Origin: Saccharum officinarum | Lineage: Eukaryota; Streptophyta; Magnoliopsida; Poales; Poaceae | Length of the DNA stretch: 64,000 nt | NCBI GenBank assembly: GCA_020631735.1 | Contig: CM036158.1 | Span: forward strand, 78,855,447 to 78,919,446 | Reading direction: 5' to 3' | Part shown: one piece after another, positions 11,901 through 22,618 of the stretch | How the letters are laid out: each line of letters starts with the position of its first letter | Position numbering within the stretch: the first letter of the stretch is position 1 | Notes under the pieces: model-generated | Seen by the model: only the letters and a program-made list of their open reading frames with translations | What the model was told of the DNA's origin: nothing | The model's database searches: none | Made by a program: the position numbers and the translations under genes

Positions 11901-13276
11901 GATGTATGAATGAGTACCCCATTCTGACTCATCCAATTCATGCCCAAGATAACATCTATGCCTAAGCCCGGCAAAACCACTAAGGCAAGCGAGTACTTTC
12001 GCCCTTCTATCTCAAGCTCAAGATTCCCCACTACTTTATTTGTGGAAATATTCCCACTTGCTGCGCTAATACAATAACCCCCACCTTCAACAGTATGCAA
12101 TTTGTGTGCAAACTCTGATGCAAACTTAAGACTGATAAAGGAATGCGAAGCACCCGAATCAAAAAGTACCACTGCAGGATGTTGGTCAACTAGGAACTTA
12201 CCAGCAGTGACAACCTCACCAGATGGGATTTCCTCAATACTGTTATAATGAGCGTGCCCTTGACGGCCATCTTGGTTGACATTCTTCTTAGGGTAAGGGC
12301 AGTTTCTGGACTAATGGCCTGGCTTGTTGCAGTTCCAGCAAGGCATGTTGCTAGGAGGGACACTGGAGCTGCCTTGGCCCGAATTACTCTTTGGCAGAGC
12401 CACTGTATATGCCTTGCGAAACCCAGTCTTCACTGGCGCCTTCTTTTGCGGAGGACGGAACTTAGCACTTGTGGCAGGAGGGCGAGGAGGAGCCCTTGGG
12501 GCAGCTGGAGCTCGAGACTGTGAAGCACCTGCCTCAAGTGCCCTCTTGTGGCTCTTAGAAGCAGCATAGATCGAGTTATTGTTCTCTTGAGTTAGAGCAT
12601 CACTGATAAATTCATTGAAGGTAGTGCACTTGCTAGTGCCCATAGTCTTCATCAGCTTCAGGCCGAGGCCTCTTTTAAAGCTAGCAATTTTCTTGGAATC
12701 GGTATCCATAAACTCCGTGGCATACCTTGCCAGGTTATTGAAGGATTGCAGATATTCAGTCAAACTTTTATTGCCCTGCGACAGCCTCATAAATTCTGTG
12801 TGCTTGATAGCCGTAAGGCCTGGAGGAATATAGTTCCCACGGAATGCGGCCTTGAACTGGTCCCAAGCAATAGGGACATTTGCAGGCAGTGTGGAACGAT
12901 AGTGGCTCCACCAAATACCCGCTGGACCATGTAGTTGGTGAGAAGCATATTCAGTCTTTAGCTCATCAGTCAAGCGAAGCAGACGAAACTTTTGTTCAAT
13001 AGTGTTCAACCACTCATCAGCTTGCAGTGGTTCCTCCGCCTCCTTAAAGAGCGGGGGCTTAGTATCAAGAAAGTCCTTGAAATCACTGTACTGATTGGGT
13101 TCTGGGCCCTAGCGGCCATGACGAGCCTCCTGGTTGGCAAGCTGGCGCATAGCATCAGCCAGCATGCGCTGCCCTTCGACCACGGTCTGCATCAACTCAG
13201 CCGGGGTAGGTGGTGGCGGAGGGGGTGGCTGTTCCTCATCCTCATTGCCACGACCCCGACGAAGATTGTACGACAT
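8921..13276 (-). CDS. gag-pro-pol polyprotein of element A copy 1, four in-frame stops
   Basis: One continuous frame of 1452 codons without frameshift runs from ATG 13276 to the stop at 8921. Order: proline-rich N terminus; Retrotrans_gag region (codons ~90-250); CCHC zinc knuckle (CWNC then GH, ~314-328); aspartic protease with DSGASHSFI (~373); reverse transcriptase with FIDD (~686); RNase H ([15 protein letters not shown]); integrase zinc finger (HPG..CDTC), catalytic core ([25 protein letters not shown]); C-terminal GPF/QII and chromodomain-type ending. Stops: TAG 13111-13109, TAG 12313-12311 (inside the zinc knuckle), TAA 11803-11801, TAA 9421-9419. Each could arise by one C:G to T:A transition. 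The ATG follows TTTTGCAG, a 3' splice-site consensus. This copy is almost certainly non-functional as a polyprotein. Confidence 0.93.
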
Positions 13277-13938
13277 CTGCAAAATGCATAGTCAATGAGC
13301 ACTGACGATGTGGGAAGTTTGTAGATGCATTATTGTGAATATGTCAAACTGACTTCATGAAATAGACTTCTCAAAATAATCATGGCACAATAATTCATCA
13401 CAACCGCACAATCCAATCAAGCGGATCAATTGGCGCAATCATGAGAGGGAATCCAACAAGATGTACTTTGATAAAGGCTCAAGCACAAGGAGCACAGCAG
13501 TTACTGAACCGTTCACACCAAAATCTACGTGATTTTTGATCTTTCGCCCGGTACTTGGATTCGATTTTCAAAGTTTTTAGTTGACTGAGAAAGTTACTTC
13601 AAACTGACCACAAGGAGACTTCTCAACGGTGGAGTTCCATGGTGGATCATGACTAGCCACCTCGATATCAGCGCGTGCCAAGCAGCACAGCCTTATGTCA
13701 CGCGTCATAGGAGGCCCTCGGTTTCATCGCGGCACCGAAGGGTGCTAATCGTGACACCATCATCGAACGCAACACAATAAGACATCCAATTGCGATCGAA
13801 ATTAACAGGTTCCAACTAAACATCTAGGAAACATAGGGTTTGACCTTACATCCCAAAAGTCAAGTTATTACAAAGCCTCACTCCAACCCCAGGAGGCACA
13901 AAAGACGATCCTAACATCATAGCTATGTGATAACTACT
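13277..13938 (-). other. Spacer between H3-like ORF and gag in element A copy 1
   Basis: This 662-bp internal region without a convincing ORF ends in a branch-point-like and pyrimidine-containing run before TTTTGCAG at the gag ATG. It is consistent with an intron end. Confidence 0.45.
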
Positions 13939-14553
13939 CTAAGCATCGTCCTCAGAGTCGGTGTCAAGGATCTCCCCGCCGTCCTCATCACTAACAGGCT
14001 CTAACTCCTCATCATCTTCTTCTTCTGGCTCTTCTTCTAGTGCTTCTTCTGGTGCGGCATCTTGGGGCCCATTGACCTCCACTTCATCATCATCTTCAGC
14101 CATGAAGATTCCCGAACCCATGTCCTCATCTGCGTTGTTGTTTTGAGGCAGCAAAGGATTAAGCTGGTTGTTCAGGCGGTGCACTTCTTCATGAAGATTG
14201 TCATTGTATTCTTCAGCATTCTCCAACTGTTGCTCGAGCTCAAACTGACGAGCTCTCAGAACGTTCTCCTCGTGCCAGGCTTCATCCCTCTGGTTCATGA
14301 CACGGACCAACATGCGTTGACAGTTGTGGTTTGCTACTGTCAATCTCTGGACTGCAAGGGTTTCCTGGTCACGATCACGGATCACTTGCTCCAGTTGCTG
14401 ACGCGCTGCATTCCTGGCAGCAGTCACTTCAGCCAATTCTGCCCTCAGCCTTTCCACCTCAGTAGGCTCAGGGCGGGGCTCACGTGGAGCGAGCTGGTGA
14501 CGAGGTGCCCTGCCTCCAGTGGACTTGCGAGCGGTCCTCTTGGTACGTGCCAT
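13939..14553 (-). CDS. Histone H3 tail mimic ORF (H3-like N terminus, coiled coil, acidic tail), copy 1
   Basis: 204 aa from ATG 14553. Residues 1-19 read MARTKRTARKSTGGRAPRH; aligned to plant H3 the first 22 residues differ only at Q5R, K14R and K18H (residue numbers after Met removal), while R2, T3, K4, R8, K9 and S10 are kept. Residues ~31-132 are charged and heptad-like with Leu/Val at core positions (coiled coil, inferred). Residues ~141-204 are very rich in Asp/Glu, as in histone chaperones. No histone fold is present, so it is not an H3 gene. An ATG 12 codons upstream is in frame, but the ATG used here follows TTGCTACAG, a 3' splice-site consensus. Ala2 would allow Met removal and expose the ARTK end. 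The ORF lies between PBS and gag, in sense with both. The function is inferred: chromatin targeting or interference with H3-tail readers. Confidence 0.85.
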   Translation of the reverse strand: MARTKRTARKSTGGRAPRHQLAPREPRPEPTEVERLRAELAEVTAARNAARQQLEQVIRDRDQETLAVQRLTVANHNCQRMLVRVMNQRDEAWHEENVLRARQFELEQQLENAEEYNDNLHEEVHRLNNQLNPLLPQNNNADEDMGSGIFMAEDDDEVEVNGPQDAAPEEALEEEPEEEDDEELEPVSDEDGGEILDTDSEDDA

Positions 14554-15308
14554 CTGTAGCAATAAGATACAACTGAAAGTGAGGATCATTTAGGGGATAC
14601 GAAATTTAATTTAGTCGGGACTATTGAAATTTTTAAGGAGGAGTAAATGATATGTATGATATAATTAAACATGATGCATGCACGTTCCGTACGCCCTCTC
14701 ACCATAGTAGAAACCTAAAGTTCTAACGCTAGGCGGTGGCATACATACGTTCTCTCATATAAGCGAAACTATCGGTCTACTCGTTACGTTGTTAGTGTAC
14801 CTGCAGAAAATCTCATTTCAGCCCAACATTTTCTCAATATATGCCCACAAGAAAGCAGTAATTTAAATACTTTCCATATACACATCCCCTGATGTATATA
14901 CTTCAGTATCAAAGCTACCCGATATAAAGGTTCCCACAATTAAGTGCTTACATAATTACACGGTTTAAACATGTAAGTATGCAAGTCACCAAAACTACTC
15001 TCCCCTAGATCGCTGGTTGGACGATCATGCTCTCACAACTCACGCTTACCAGAGCGTCGAGGCAATTGATCCATACATTATCACCCAAGTGGATGGCATC
15101 CATACAATATCACGCCGTATGGACGACGAAACAAAAACAAACAAGGCCCCAAGTTATTCTTTATAATAAGCCACCTAAGAGTCCTTATTTGGGCTAAGGG
15201 ATGTGATCACTGGCATACCTATGAAAATAATTTTAGAATTTTAACCCTTTTCATAATCAAATACTTTTGTTTTTAAATACTCGTACGATGTTTTTAATGT
15301 TGAATTAT
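14554..15308 (-). other. Untranslated leader of element A copy 1
   Basis: This is the leader between the PBS and the H3-like ORF. It carries a donor-like CATAG then GTATGCC with the cut at 15219/15218, about 100 nt after the PBS. That is a plausible major 5' splice site for messages joining to the acceptors at 14554 or 13277. No long ORF was seen. Confidence 0.45.
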
Positions 15309-15320
15309 GCTCCGGTACCA
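15309..15320 (-). promoter_or_regulatory. Primer binding site of element A copy 1 (initiator tRNA-Met)
   Basis: On the minus strand TGGTACCGGAGC lies 2 nt after the 5' LTR end. It matches the 3' end complement of plant initiator tRNA-Met (TGGTATCAGAGC) at 10 of 12 positions. Confidence 0.85.
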
Positions 15321-15322
15321 GC

Positions 15323-18300
15323 TGTAACAGAACCGACCAAATTATAAGAGCACAAGTACAAAAACAAGCACCGAAGCGCTCAAATTTTCGAACTTGAGCC
15401 ATATAATCCCGGTAGTCAATCGAAACCACGAAGGATTTTAAACCAACTTGCTTACAACCAAGATCGCATCATTCAACATACAACATCATACGTTACATTT
15501 CACAAGTAGTTCTGAATAAGTTTACAAATACGAAGTCGCAAATATTACAAACCAAGTTTATAAAAGTAGCGGAAGCAAACACACACCAGTTGTTTAACTA
15601 CTGCCAGTCTTGTTGATCAACAACCCACAAAAGCATCAGGAAAGTACATAAAGATGATCACGCCCTAGTGATCTAGTCTTCGTCACCCGCAGGGTGGAGA
15701 CAAGTTTTGCAGAAGCCTTGTAGAGCATATCATCTGCAACAGGAGAAATAAACCCTGAGTACTGGAATGTACTCAGCTAGACTTACCCGTCGAAAACCAG
15801 AAATAAGATGACACCAAGGATTATGCAAGACTTTCACAAGAGGCTAGCTGACATCACATTTTTGCATAAAGGCATAAGTAATTGAGATTCTTGTAACCTG
15901 TACTAGCAGTTATTTTTAGCATTTACCTGTCATCTATCTTAGCACCTGTACTAAGCATGCACTTGATTATAATCAAACAACATTATTATTATATCCATAG
16001 CAGGTATATCATTGTGGCAACATTATATCATTCACTTAACCATCTGTTCATTTAATGAGATCTACGTTGCCGCTGCTCAAGTCAAGTGCTCACTAACCGG
16101 GAGCGACGGCGATTCGAATCGAATTCCTATCCAGCTGGAGGGGTATTTCTAACACTCACCGAGTCACACCTGGCGAGGGCTGCTCAGGTCATCTTTTGTA
16201 CAGTTCAGGAATCGCGGGTCCGAATAATGTCGCGTCCCCAAGGCGACACTCTGCCAGGTGATAGGGACTCTAACCCCCCCTTGGTCTCACGCCAATGTCC
16301 CAAGCACATCCTTTCTCTCCTCCAAGATGCAACCTATCATTCGATTCCCGGCCTGAACCATACTACTCGACTTCGCGGTCGGAACGACTTATCCGCCAAC
16401 TAAGTGTTAGACTGCGTTCAACATGACTCAAGGACGTACAGCGAAGCGGTCCTTAAACGACTCAGACGGGCATAGCTCCACACCCAAGACGTGAAGTGTC
16501 TTGCGGCTGTACTATCGAACTCCTGCCCGGTCTCAATTTCATTTTTAGGCATGGTTCCATCCACGATAGCCATAAAGCCACTCGTGACTCCTTCCTACAT
16601 CTCGCGGATGACCGGAAATCACCCGACTTCTACCGAACTAAGCAGGGCTAAGCATTGACACGTGTCTAAACCTAATATAGGATTAAGTACGATATCTGGA
16701 CAAGGACAGGTATAATGCAATAATGTTTTCATACAACTCCTACAACTTAATGCAGTAAACAATTAAAAGTACTCAAGATTAATTTATAAAACAGTAGGTT
16801 CAGCATGCACCGGGGCTTGCCTTTCAGAAAGGTCGACGGCCGGTGGTCAGGGCACTCGGGCAAGTCTTCAGCAGCGTCTCCTCCGCCGACTGGTTCCGCT
16901 GGCTCCTCTGGCTGGTCCTGGATTTCCTCCGGAATCACTGGCTCGAACTCGAGGAGTGTTATCCCCTCCGGAACACCTATTGCATGAGTGCACAATAAAT
17001 ATTATGGATGCATAATGGTGCAACATGCTCGGAATGAAATGCATTTCAGAAATAAAAACAATAATCTAATCAAGTTACTTTATCAGTACGTGCAAATCTC
17101 TTCTCCGGAGGAGAAGTACTTACCTAAGCTACTCAACCTAAGGATAGTTGTTCATCTTCGGTTAAGGCCCTAACACCTAACAAACACAAGAGTGACATTA
17201 TTTAGGTTACCACATCCAACCAAAAATATCACAGTAAGACATTCTGGACAGCAGCTACTTGTTTCTAACATAACTGGAGATTCCCAACTCCAAAAGATAT
17301 GGTCTAAGACAATCTGGAAAGATTATGAAATGCACTACAAAATATTTTCAGACCTCAACACTTAATTCTAAAGTTTACCTAGTCGAAATTCCAAAGTTCC
17401 AGAATCTGTTCTCTCTAAACATAGAGTAGCCAATTCTGGACTGCCACTTAAATAGCAATAACTCCCAAACTACTAAGCCGAATGCTCCCAAATTTTGACA
17501 CAAGCTAATTTACCAAGTTTACTACAACTTTGGTATTTACAAGTTTTTCAGCAAACACTTTTATCAAGGATCAAATCTAGAAATACTATCAGCTGTCCAG
17601 AAAACCTAGAATTGCAAAGATTAAATATTTATTTATGTGGCAAACATTCTCTAAGACCAAACTAATGTTACTACAAGTTCACAAAGGTCACAAAAACACC
17701 ATAAAGTAAGGTGTGCCCACCTAGAATATTTATTTACACCCCTTTCTTAATTTACTTAATTAATTAAGTGGAATTTCAAACATATAAGTAAACTGCTCCA
17801 AAAATTCTACAAAAATTACAGGAGACTCTCTGACCAAAAAGAGGCTACTGTAAAAATTTGAACTAAATTTATTCACAGAAACTTCCTACACAAAATTCAC
17901 AAGCCAAAAGGCTGATTTTTGTATAAATAACAAAGCATAGTAAAAAGTGTCAAACAACAGATTTCCTAATTTTCTTGGACACTCTAGGGTACCAAGACAT
18001 TCTCCAAAAAGTTATATGAACATTTCACATGTAGAAAATTTACAAAAATCATTTAAGTATTTCCTAAAATAACAAGATAGCATTATAACTTGAAAAGTAC
18101 TTAAGCATTACTGCCCAAATTTTTACCAAAGCTAGAGCAAGTATAAATTAGTCTACCCACCAAATTTCATAATTTTTGGAACAATGAAACTCAAGATATG
18201 ATTTAAACAAGTTTGCATATGATTTAAAACACATTTCAAAGACCTATTTAAATATCCCAGGAACTAAACATCACATAACCAATTCATATTTTTCTAAGAT

Positions 18301-20136
18301 ACTACACACCCTGTAGATCCCAAAAAAATTTATCTCATAATTTTTGGGCAAGTAAAACCCTAGATCTACAATTTCCAAACAACCACTAAAATCTGTGACA
18401 AAAGAAAAAAGAAAACAAAACTGAACCCTAACAGCTACAGTGCCGGCCGGCTCAGTTCACCGGCACGGCCCAGCCAGCGCGCGGCCCGATCTGGCTCCCG
18501 CCCGCGCGCGGCAACCGACAGGTGGGTCCCGCGGTCAGTGACGGAGGGCAGGGGAGCGGCGAACCGCGAGCTCCGGCGAGCTCAAGCTCGTCGGAGGGGA
18601 GCTCGCTTGAAAAACAAACACACCCACGCGTTCCCCGTCATACGGTGCTTCGATTCGTGCAAGCAGGAAGGCTTGGGTTGGAGTGGGAGGGCTCGCCACC
18701 GTGAACGGCGGCCGGTGAGGGTCGGTGACGGTGCGCCGCCGCCGGTGAGGCCGCACGGTCACAACTAAACTCGGTACGAGCTTTACTGCAGCTAGGCGGA
18801 GCGGTTGAGGTAGGAAGGAAGACGGAGAGAGGCCCGAACTACCCCGGCCACGGTGAACCTGCATGGCGGAGCTCCGGTGACCTCTCGGGAATGGGCGGAG
18901 ACGGCAATGTGGCTCACCCGGGCTCAATCAAAGCCACCGGTTGGTCGCAGAGGTGTAGGCGGTAAGGCGGAGGGACGGGCGTGATCTGGTGAGCGGTGGT
19001 GTGGTGGGAGCACGCGCGAGCTCGCCAGAGTGGCGGCGACAATGGCGGCTCGGTTCCTCCGCTTTGAAGCCAAACGAGGGAGGGAGAGGGAATGGAGGCA
19101 GCCTCGACGCGTCGTGGCGGTCTTGAAGGCGCCGTGGACTGGCCGGTGGGCCAGGGCCGGCGTACGGTCGCCACCGCGTGTCCACGCGTCGGCGAGGCCC
19201 TGTGGCCAGTCGGCCACTCCCCCTTCTCTGACGAAACTGAAACGAGTCGATCGGTGCCGTTGGTGATCGACTGACAGGGCAACTTCGTCGATGATTTACT
19301 CTCAAACCAGCTCGTGTTAGTGAAACCTCCAATTAGCAAAGTTGTAGACCTACGTGAGCACTACAAGTTTGTAAAAGCATCATGAGCTGGTTCGGTTTAG
19401 TTGGTGAGATATAACGCCCCAAAGTGAGGCACATGAAAGCTGAACCAACTTTCAGTTATTTCCCCCGACTGAAACCCGATTTTTGAAGCACTCTAACTCA
19501 TAAATCATTGGGAACCAGGCTTGGGTGATGTTGACAATGTTGTAGAGCTACATGAGGACTACAAGTTTGTCAATATGAGTGGAAACTGGTTTGCCTGGTT
19601 TGTAAACTACAAGCTTCTAAAGTAGGCCTCAGTAAAACTGGAGGGTCAATTGAAGACTTAGAAAAATTCTAAGTGTTGAGGCAGCCCTCTAGCTGACTTG
19701 TGGGCCATTTTTGAGTATGTTCTGGCCATTTTCATGAAATGGTCATATTAAGACTTTTGTCCCCATAAAATTCCCTACAACTTTGCTTAAGGGTGCTCCT
19801 CCATGCAAGGTCTCTAAGCTGGACTTTTTAATTGGTCAAACTAGAGCATCTTAGGGCTAAGTGGTGGTCAACTATACCTTGGAGGGCATTTTGGTGATTT
19901 TGGTCAACATGAACCTTGCTCCACTAGTGACCCTAAGTATAACTAAGGTGTTGTGGGATATAATTGGCTACTCTACCCTTTTGTTACACCAACTCCCTAG
20001 TGTCACATGATGTGAGTCAAACAAAACTTCAAAACAAATCCCATTTGTTGCAACCACATGAATTAACATGAAATGATGCATGCTTATGCTCATGCAATGC
20101 AATACAATTATAGAGCTAAACACCTGAGGTGTTACA
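15323..20136 (-). repeat. 5' LTR of element A copy 1 (4814 bp)
   Basis: This is the partner of 4044-8874 with the same termini. It is shorter mainly through scattered single-base losses in homopolymers, for example near 15717, 15747, 16242, 16299 and 16395. The same LTR in copy 2 (33892-38730) lacks most of these losses. The small LTR ORF is present at 16976-16747, with a 3-residue duplication (EEP AEP) relative to the left LTR. Confidence 0.93.
16747..16976 (-). CDS. Putative small LTR ORF, right LTR of copy 1
   Basis: Same ORF as at 5475-5695, with QPEEPAEP instead of QPAEP and GGGDAAEDLPEC. It keeps the acceptor-like CAATAG and the reading frame although the two LTRs have diverged. Confidence 0.38.
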
Positions 20137-20141
20137 CAGCA

Positions 20142-21135
20142 GTTGTTGGTTGCATTGGCTAGCTAGGCCTGTACTAAGATTGTTTTTGTTTGGTGCCTGG
20201 TCTAGCACTTGCACATGTGCACTTCCCCTTCCCCCTTCCCCTCCGTCGTGCCCGTGGAGATGGACACGGCTGCCGCGCCCGTGGCCACCTCACCCTCCAC
20301 TTGCCGGAACTGGATCTTGACGAAGCTCAGGGAGATGGAGGTGTGCAGCTGCTCCACCTCGTCGTCCGTCCTCGCGGGGGGCCACGGCACCACCCGGAGG
20401 TTTGGGTGGGCGATGGTGTTGGCGCACCTGTTCCCGCACTCGGCAGCTATGGCGGCAGCCCGGTCCCACGGCGGTCTTTGAGCTGTTCACGAAGATGCCA
20501 CGTAGGTGAGTCATCAAGGCGATGGTGCTATCGTAGAGGGAGGCCGCCATGGCGCCGCACCACCTCTTCCTCGGCTTCGTCTCGGAGGACCGCTCCTCGG
20601 GCGGCTTCCTCTCGTTGGGGATCAACATCGGGCAAGATCCGGGCGCCTTCCTCCTCGAGATTTGGGCACCTTCCTCTCCTTCGCGAGATACGGCCACCGA
20701 CATCTCTCCTCATGTGGCTTTCTCTCCTCCGCGAGATGCGTGCACGGCCGGGGCGCAGCTGCTCGCGTGGGCCGGGGCTGAGGGAGATGGCTAGAGCGTG
20801 GTGGCCGGAGCTGAGGGAGATGGCTGGTGGACCCTCTCCCCTTCATCGCGCGGACCCTCCCCTTCATCGTGGTGGCCGGAGTTGAGGAAGATGCACGCCG
20901 GCGGTGAAGACAGACGCAATGGCAGAGTGTTGGATGAGCACTGACAGGTGGGCCCATAGGCTTGTACAAGCCTGGCTTAGATAGAACGCAGACTTGAGTG
21001 TTTCCAACAATGCAGCCTGACTCCCCCTTTTTGGCTTCCACAAGCCTGGCTTAGAGGCTGTTCAGGCAACCAAACAGACAAAATCTGCATTATGGAAGCC
21101 TGGCTAGGCTTTAAGCCAGGCAACCAAACACACCC
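20142..21135. other. Right part of the TIR element: GC-rich, possible captured gene sequence
   Basis: 20200-20900 is GC-rich coding-like DNA with several overlapping ORFs on both strands, for example a minus-strand segment around 20393-20202 with DDEVEQLHTSISLSFVKIQF. No frame stays open across it and I recognise no protein. At 20960-21135 two nested AAGCCTGGCTTAGA-type subterminal repeats lead to the TIR. A Pack-type capture of a host gene fragment is inference. Confidence 0.4.
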
Positions 21136-22109
21136 ATAGTTATATAGTTTAAGAAGAAAAATAAGACTATGATGATAGTTTAGAGAGACAAAATTGACTT
21201 TTTAGAAGGAAAAAGTCATTTCACATCAAAATTGAAGTTCAAGTTTCCTCCTTGATCTCTACAATCGATCAAATTGTCTCCTTTAATTCTCAAAGCCATT
21301 TAAGTTATCTCCTTACTCTAGTTAGAAGTGGTTTCAGGGTGGTTTTATTTATTTTTAGTTAAAAGATTCCAATAAACACTTAATAATCTAGTTTAAGCAA
21401 TATTTTAATGTAGCTGAAGCTAAAATTTTGAAGCTTTTTTATAGCTGAAGCTAATTTTGAAGCTATCTAGAAAAATCGTTCATCATGTCCTAATAAGTTT
21501 TGAAGATAATTTAAACAGTTTTAATCGTTGAGAGAAAAGTTCTAGAGTCCTAGGGAAAAAGTAGACTACGACGATGGTTTAGGGAGAAAAAATGACTTTT
21601 TCCCTCGAGAGTGTACATACATGGTGAACGGATGCTTAGGGGTTATTCCAGGAACATATGCTTAGAGGATTATTCCAGGAACAGGAAAAACATTTTGAGG
21701 AACACGGCACCAACTAACCTCATAGTAGTATGCATATACATAAATACATATGGGATATGGCTGCACATGCATCACAGCATTACAAACAAGGAAATTAGTA
21801 TCAATGAAGAATGTGGTGGTCTCTCAAGTCAAGCATGGACCATTTATTCAAGCCTCAGCTTGGGTCTCTCCTGCCTCTATTCCTAACTCTTCTAATCTCT
21901 TATTTCTTTTCCCCAACACAACCCTTTGTAAAATCTACATAGCTCGCATCTAAATACGCAATACATGCATGATCGCATAGAAAGGTCTTCAGGAAGATGG
22001 CACGAGAAGTCGAGAACTATGTTTCCTACTACATTGTGTACACTGTCAGTGATCCAAGCAGAGCGGCTTCATCCTGTCAGCCCAATGCATGCAGTATTGC
22101 CTATTACGG
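21136..22109. other. Non-coding flank 3' of EDR2 (first copy)
   Basis: AT-rich, no gene seen. A roughly 50-bp direct repeat (agactatgatgatagtttagagagaca-like at 21164; agactacgacgatggtttagggagaa-like at 21563) brackets about 350 bp. The terminal part is presumably the EDR2 3' UTR. It is repeated nearly exactly at 39736-40711. Confidence 0.4.
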
Positions 22110-22405
22110 TTAATCCTCGAGCACAGGAACTATTGCCGATGACAGTTCAATATGCGACATGCGAACTGCCCCAATCAGCCTTTCCGGGAGCTCCTCGTAT
22201 GTATTAGCCTGCAGACAATATTAAGGCCCACTTCAGCGTTCAGCCAATGTTTTATGATTTTTTTTTCTGAACAAACATGTGATTCTGAGTAAATGAGGCT
22301 TACCTGGACAAGGAAAGCCATGTCGACAACTAGTGTTGTTATCACACCACACACAAGCCCCAAAACTCCATTCGCCACGGTAGACGAACCAATATCCACA
22401 TCTAT
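22110..22405 (-). pseudogene. Last two coding exons of EDR2, truncated duplicate next to the gap
   Basis: Exons 22405-22304 (34 codons, [16 protein letters not shown] onward) and 22208-22110 ([16 protein letters not shown] to stop) are identical in structure to exons 20 and 21 of the complete gene at 40712-56343. The sequence ends at the N gap just before exon 19. It is most probably an assembly duplicate and not a real partial gene. Confidence 0.85.
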
Positions 22406-22517
22406 CTGCACGGTTACATCACCATAATGCAACATAAAATATGTGTCAAGTCAGTCCAAGCCTCCACATACTATTTCTTAGCCAAAAGGTAGACAGACAG
22501 CTTCAGAAGGTTCTCGC

Positions 22518-22617
22518 NNNNNNNNNNNNNNNNNNNNNNNNNNNNNNNNNNNNNNNNNNNNNNNNNNNNNNNNNNNNNNNNNNNNNNNNNNNNNNNNNNN
22601 NNNNNNNNNNNNNNNNN
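22518..22617. other. Assembly gap (100 N)
   Basis: Exactly 100 N, the conventional fixed-size scaffold gap. The sequence on its left corresponds to about 41122, while the sequence on its right restarts at the first base of the element A LTR. Confidence 1.
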
Positions 22618-22618
22618 A

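Larger units (their letters stand above)
4044..20136 (-). mobile_element. Element A, copy 1: Ty3/gypsy chromovirus (Tekay/Del-like) LTR retrotransposon
   Basis: It is a full-length insertion of 16.1 kb in minus orientation: 5' LTR at 15323-20136, PBS, H3-tail-like ORF, gag-pro-pol, PPT, 3' LTR at 4044-8874, with TSD CAGCA on both sides. Protease, RT, RNase H and integrase appear in that order, which defines Ty3/gypsy. The integrase ends in a chromodomain-type module (WSN..ESDATWE). LTRs of 4.8 kb are unusually long and fit the Tekay/Del group. Gag-pol has four in-frame stops, so this copy is probably not autonomous. The two LTRs differ at scattered sites, so it is not a very recent insertion. 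Confidence 0.95.
3956..21135. mobile_element. TIR DNA transposon (non-autonomous, about 1.1 kb) split by retrotransposon A
   Basis: The left end GGGTGTGTTTGGTT (3956-3969) is the exact complement of the right end AACCAAACACACCC (21122-21135). Both are followed inward by related AGCCTGGCT/AGCCAGGCT segments. Without element A the unit is only 3956-4043 plus 20142-21135. The flanks share ATA (3953-3955 and 21136-21138), a possible 3-bp duplication that would fit a PIF/Harbinger-like family (inference). The right part is GC-rich and may contain captured gene sequence. Elements with this GTGTTTGGTT end are common small DNA transposons of grasses. Confidence 0.65.

Noticed and set aside
8921..13276. 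Programmed readthrough of the four gag-pol stops
   Set aside because: Four stops of two kinds, one inside the zinc knuckle and one within integrase, are not how such elements regulate Gag:Pol. Mutation is simpler.
13939..14553. Reading the H3-like ORF as a histone H3 gene or pseudogene
   Set aside because: Only the tail matches. There is no histone fold, the rest is coiled coil and acidic, and it lies between PBS and gag of a retroelement.
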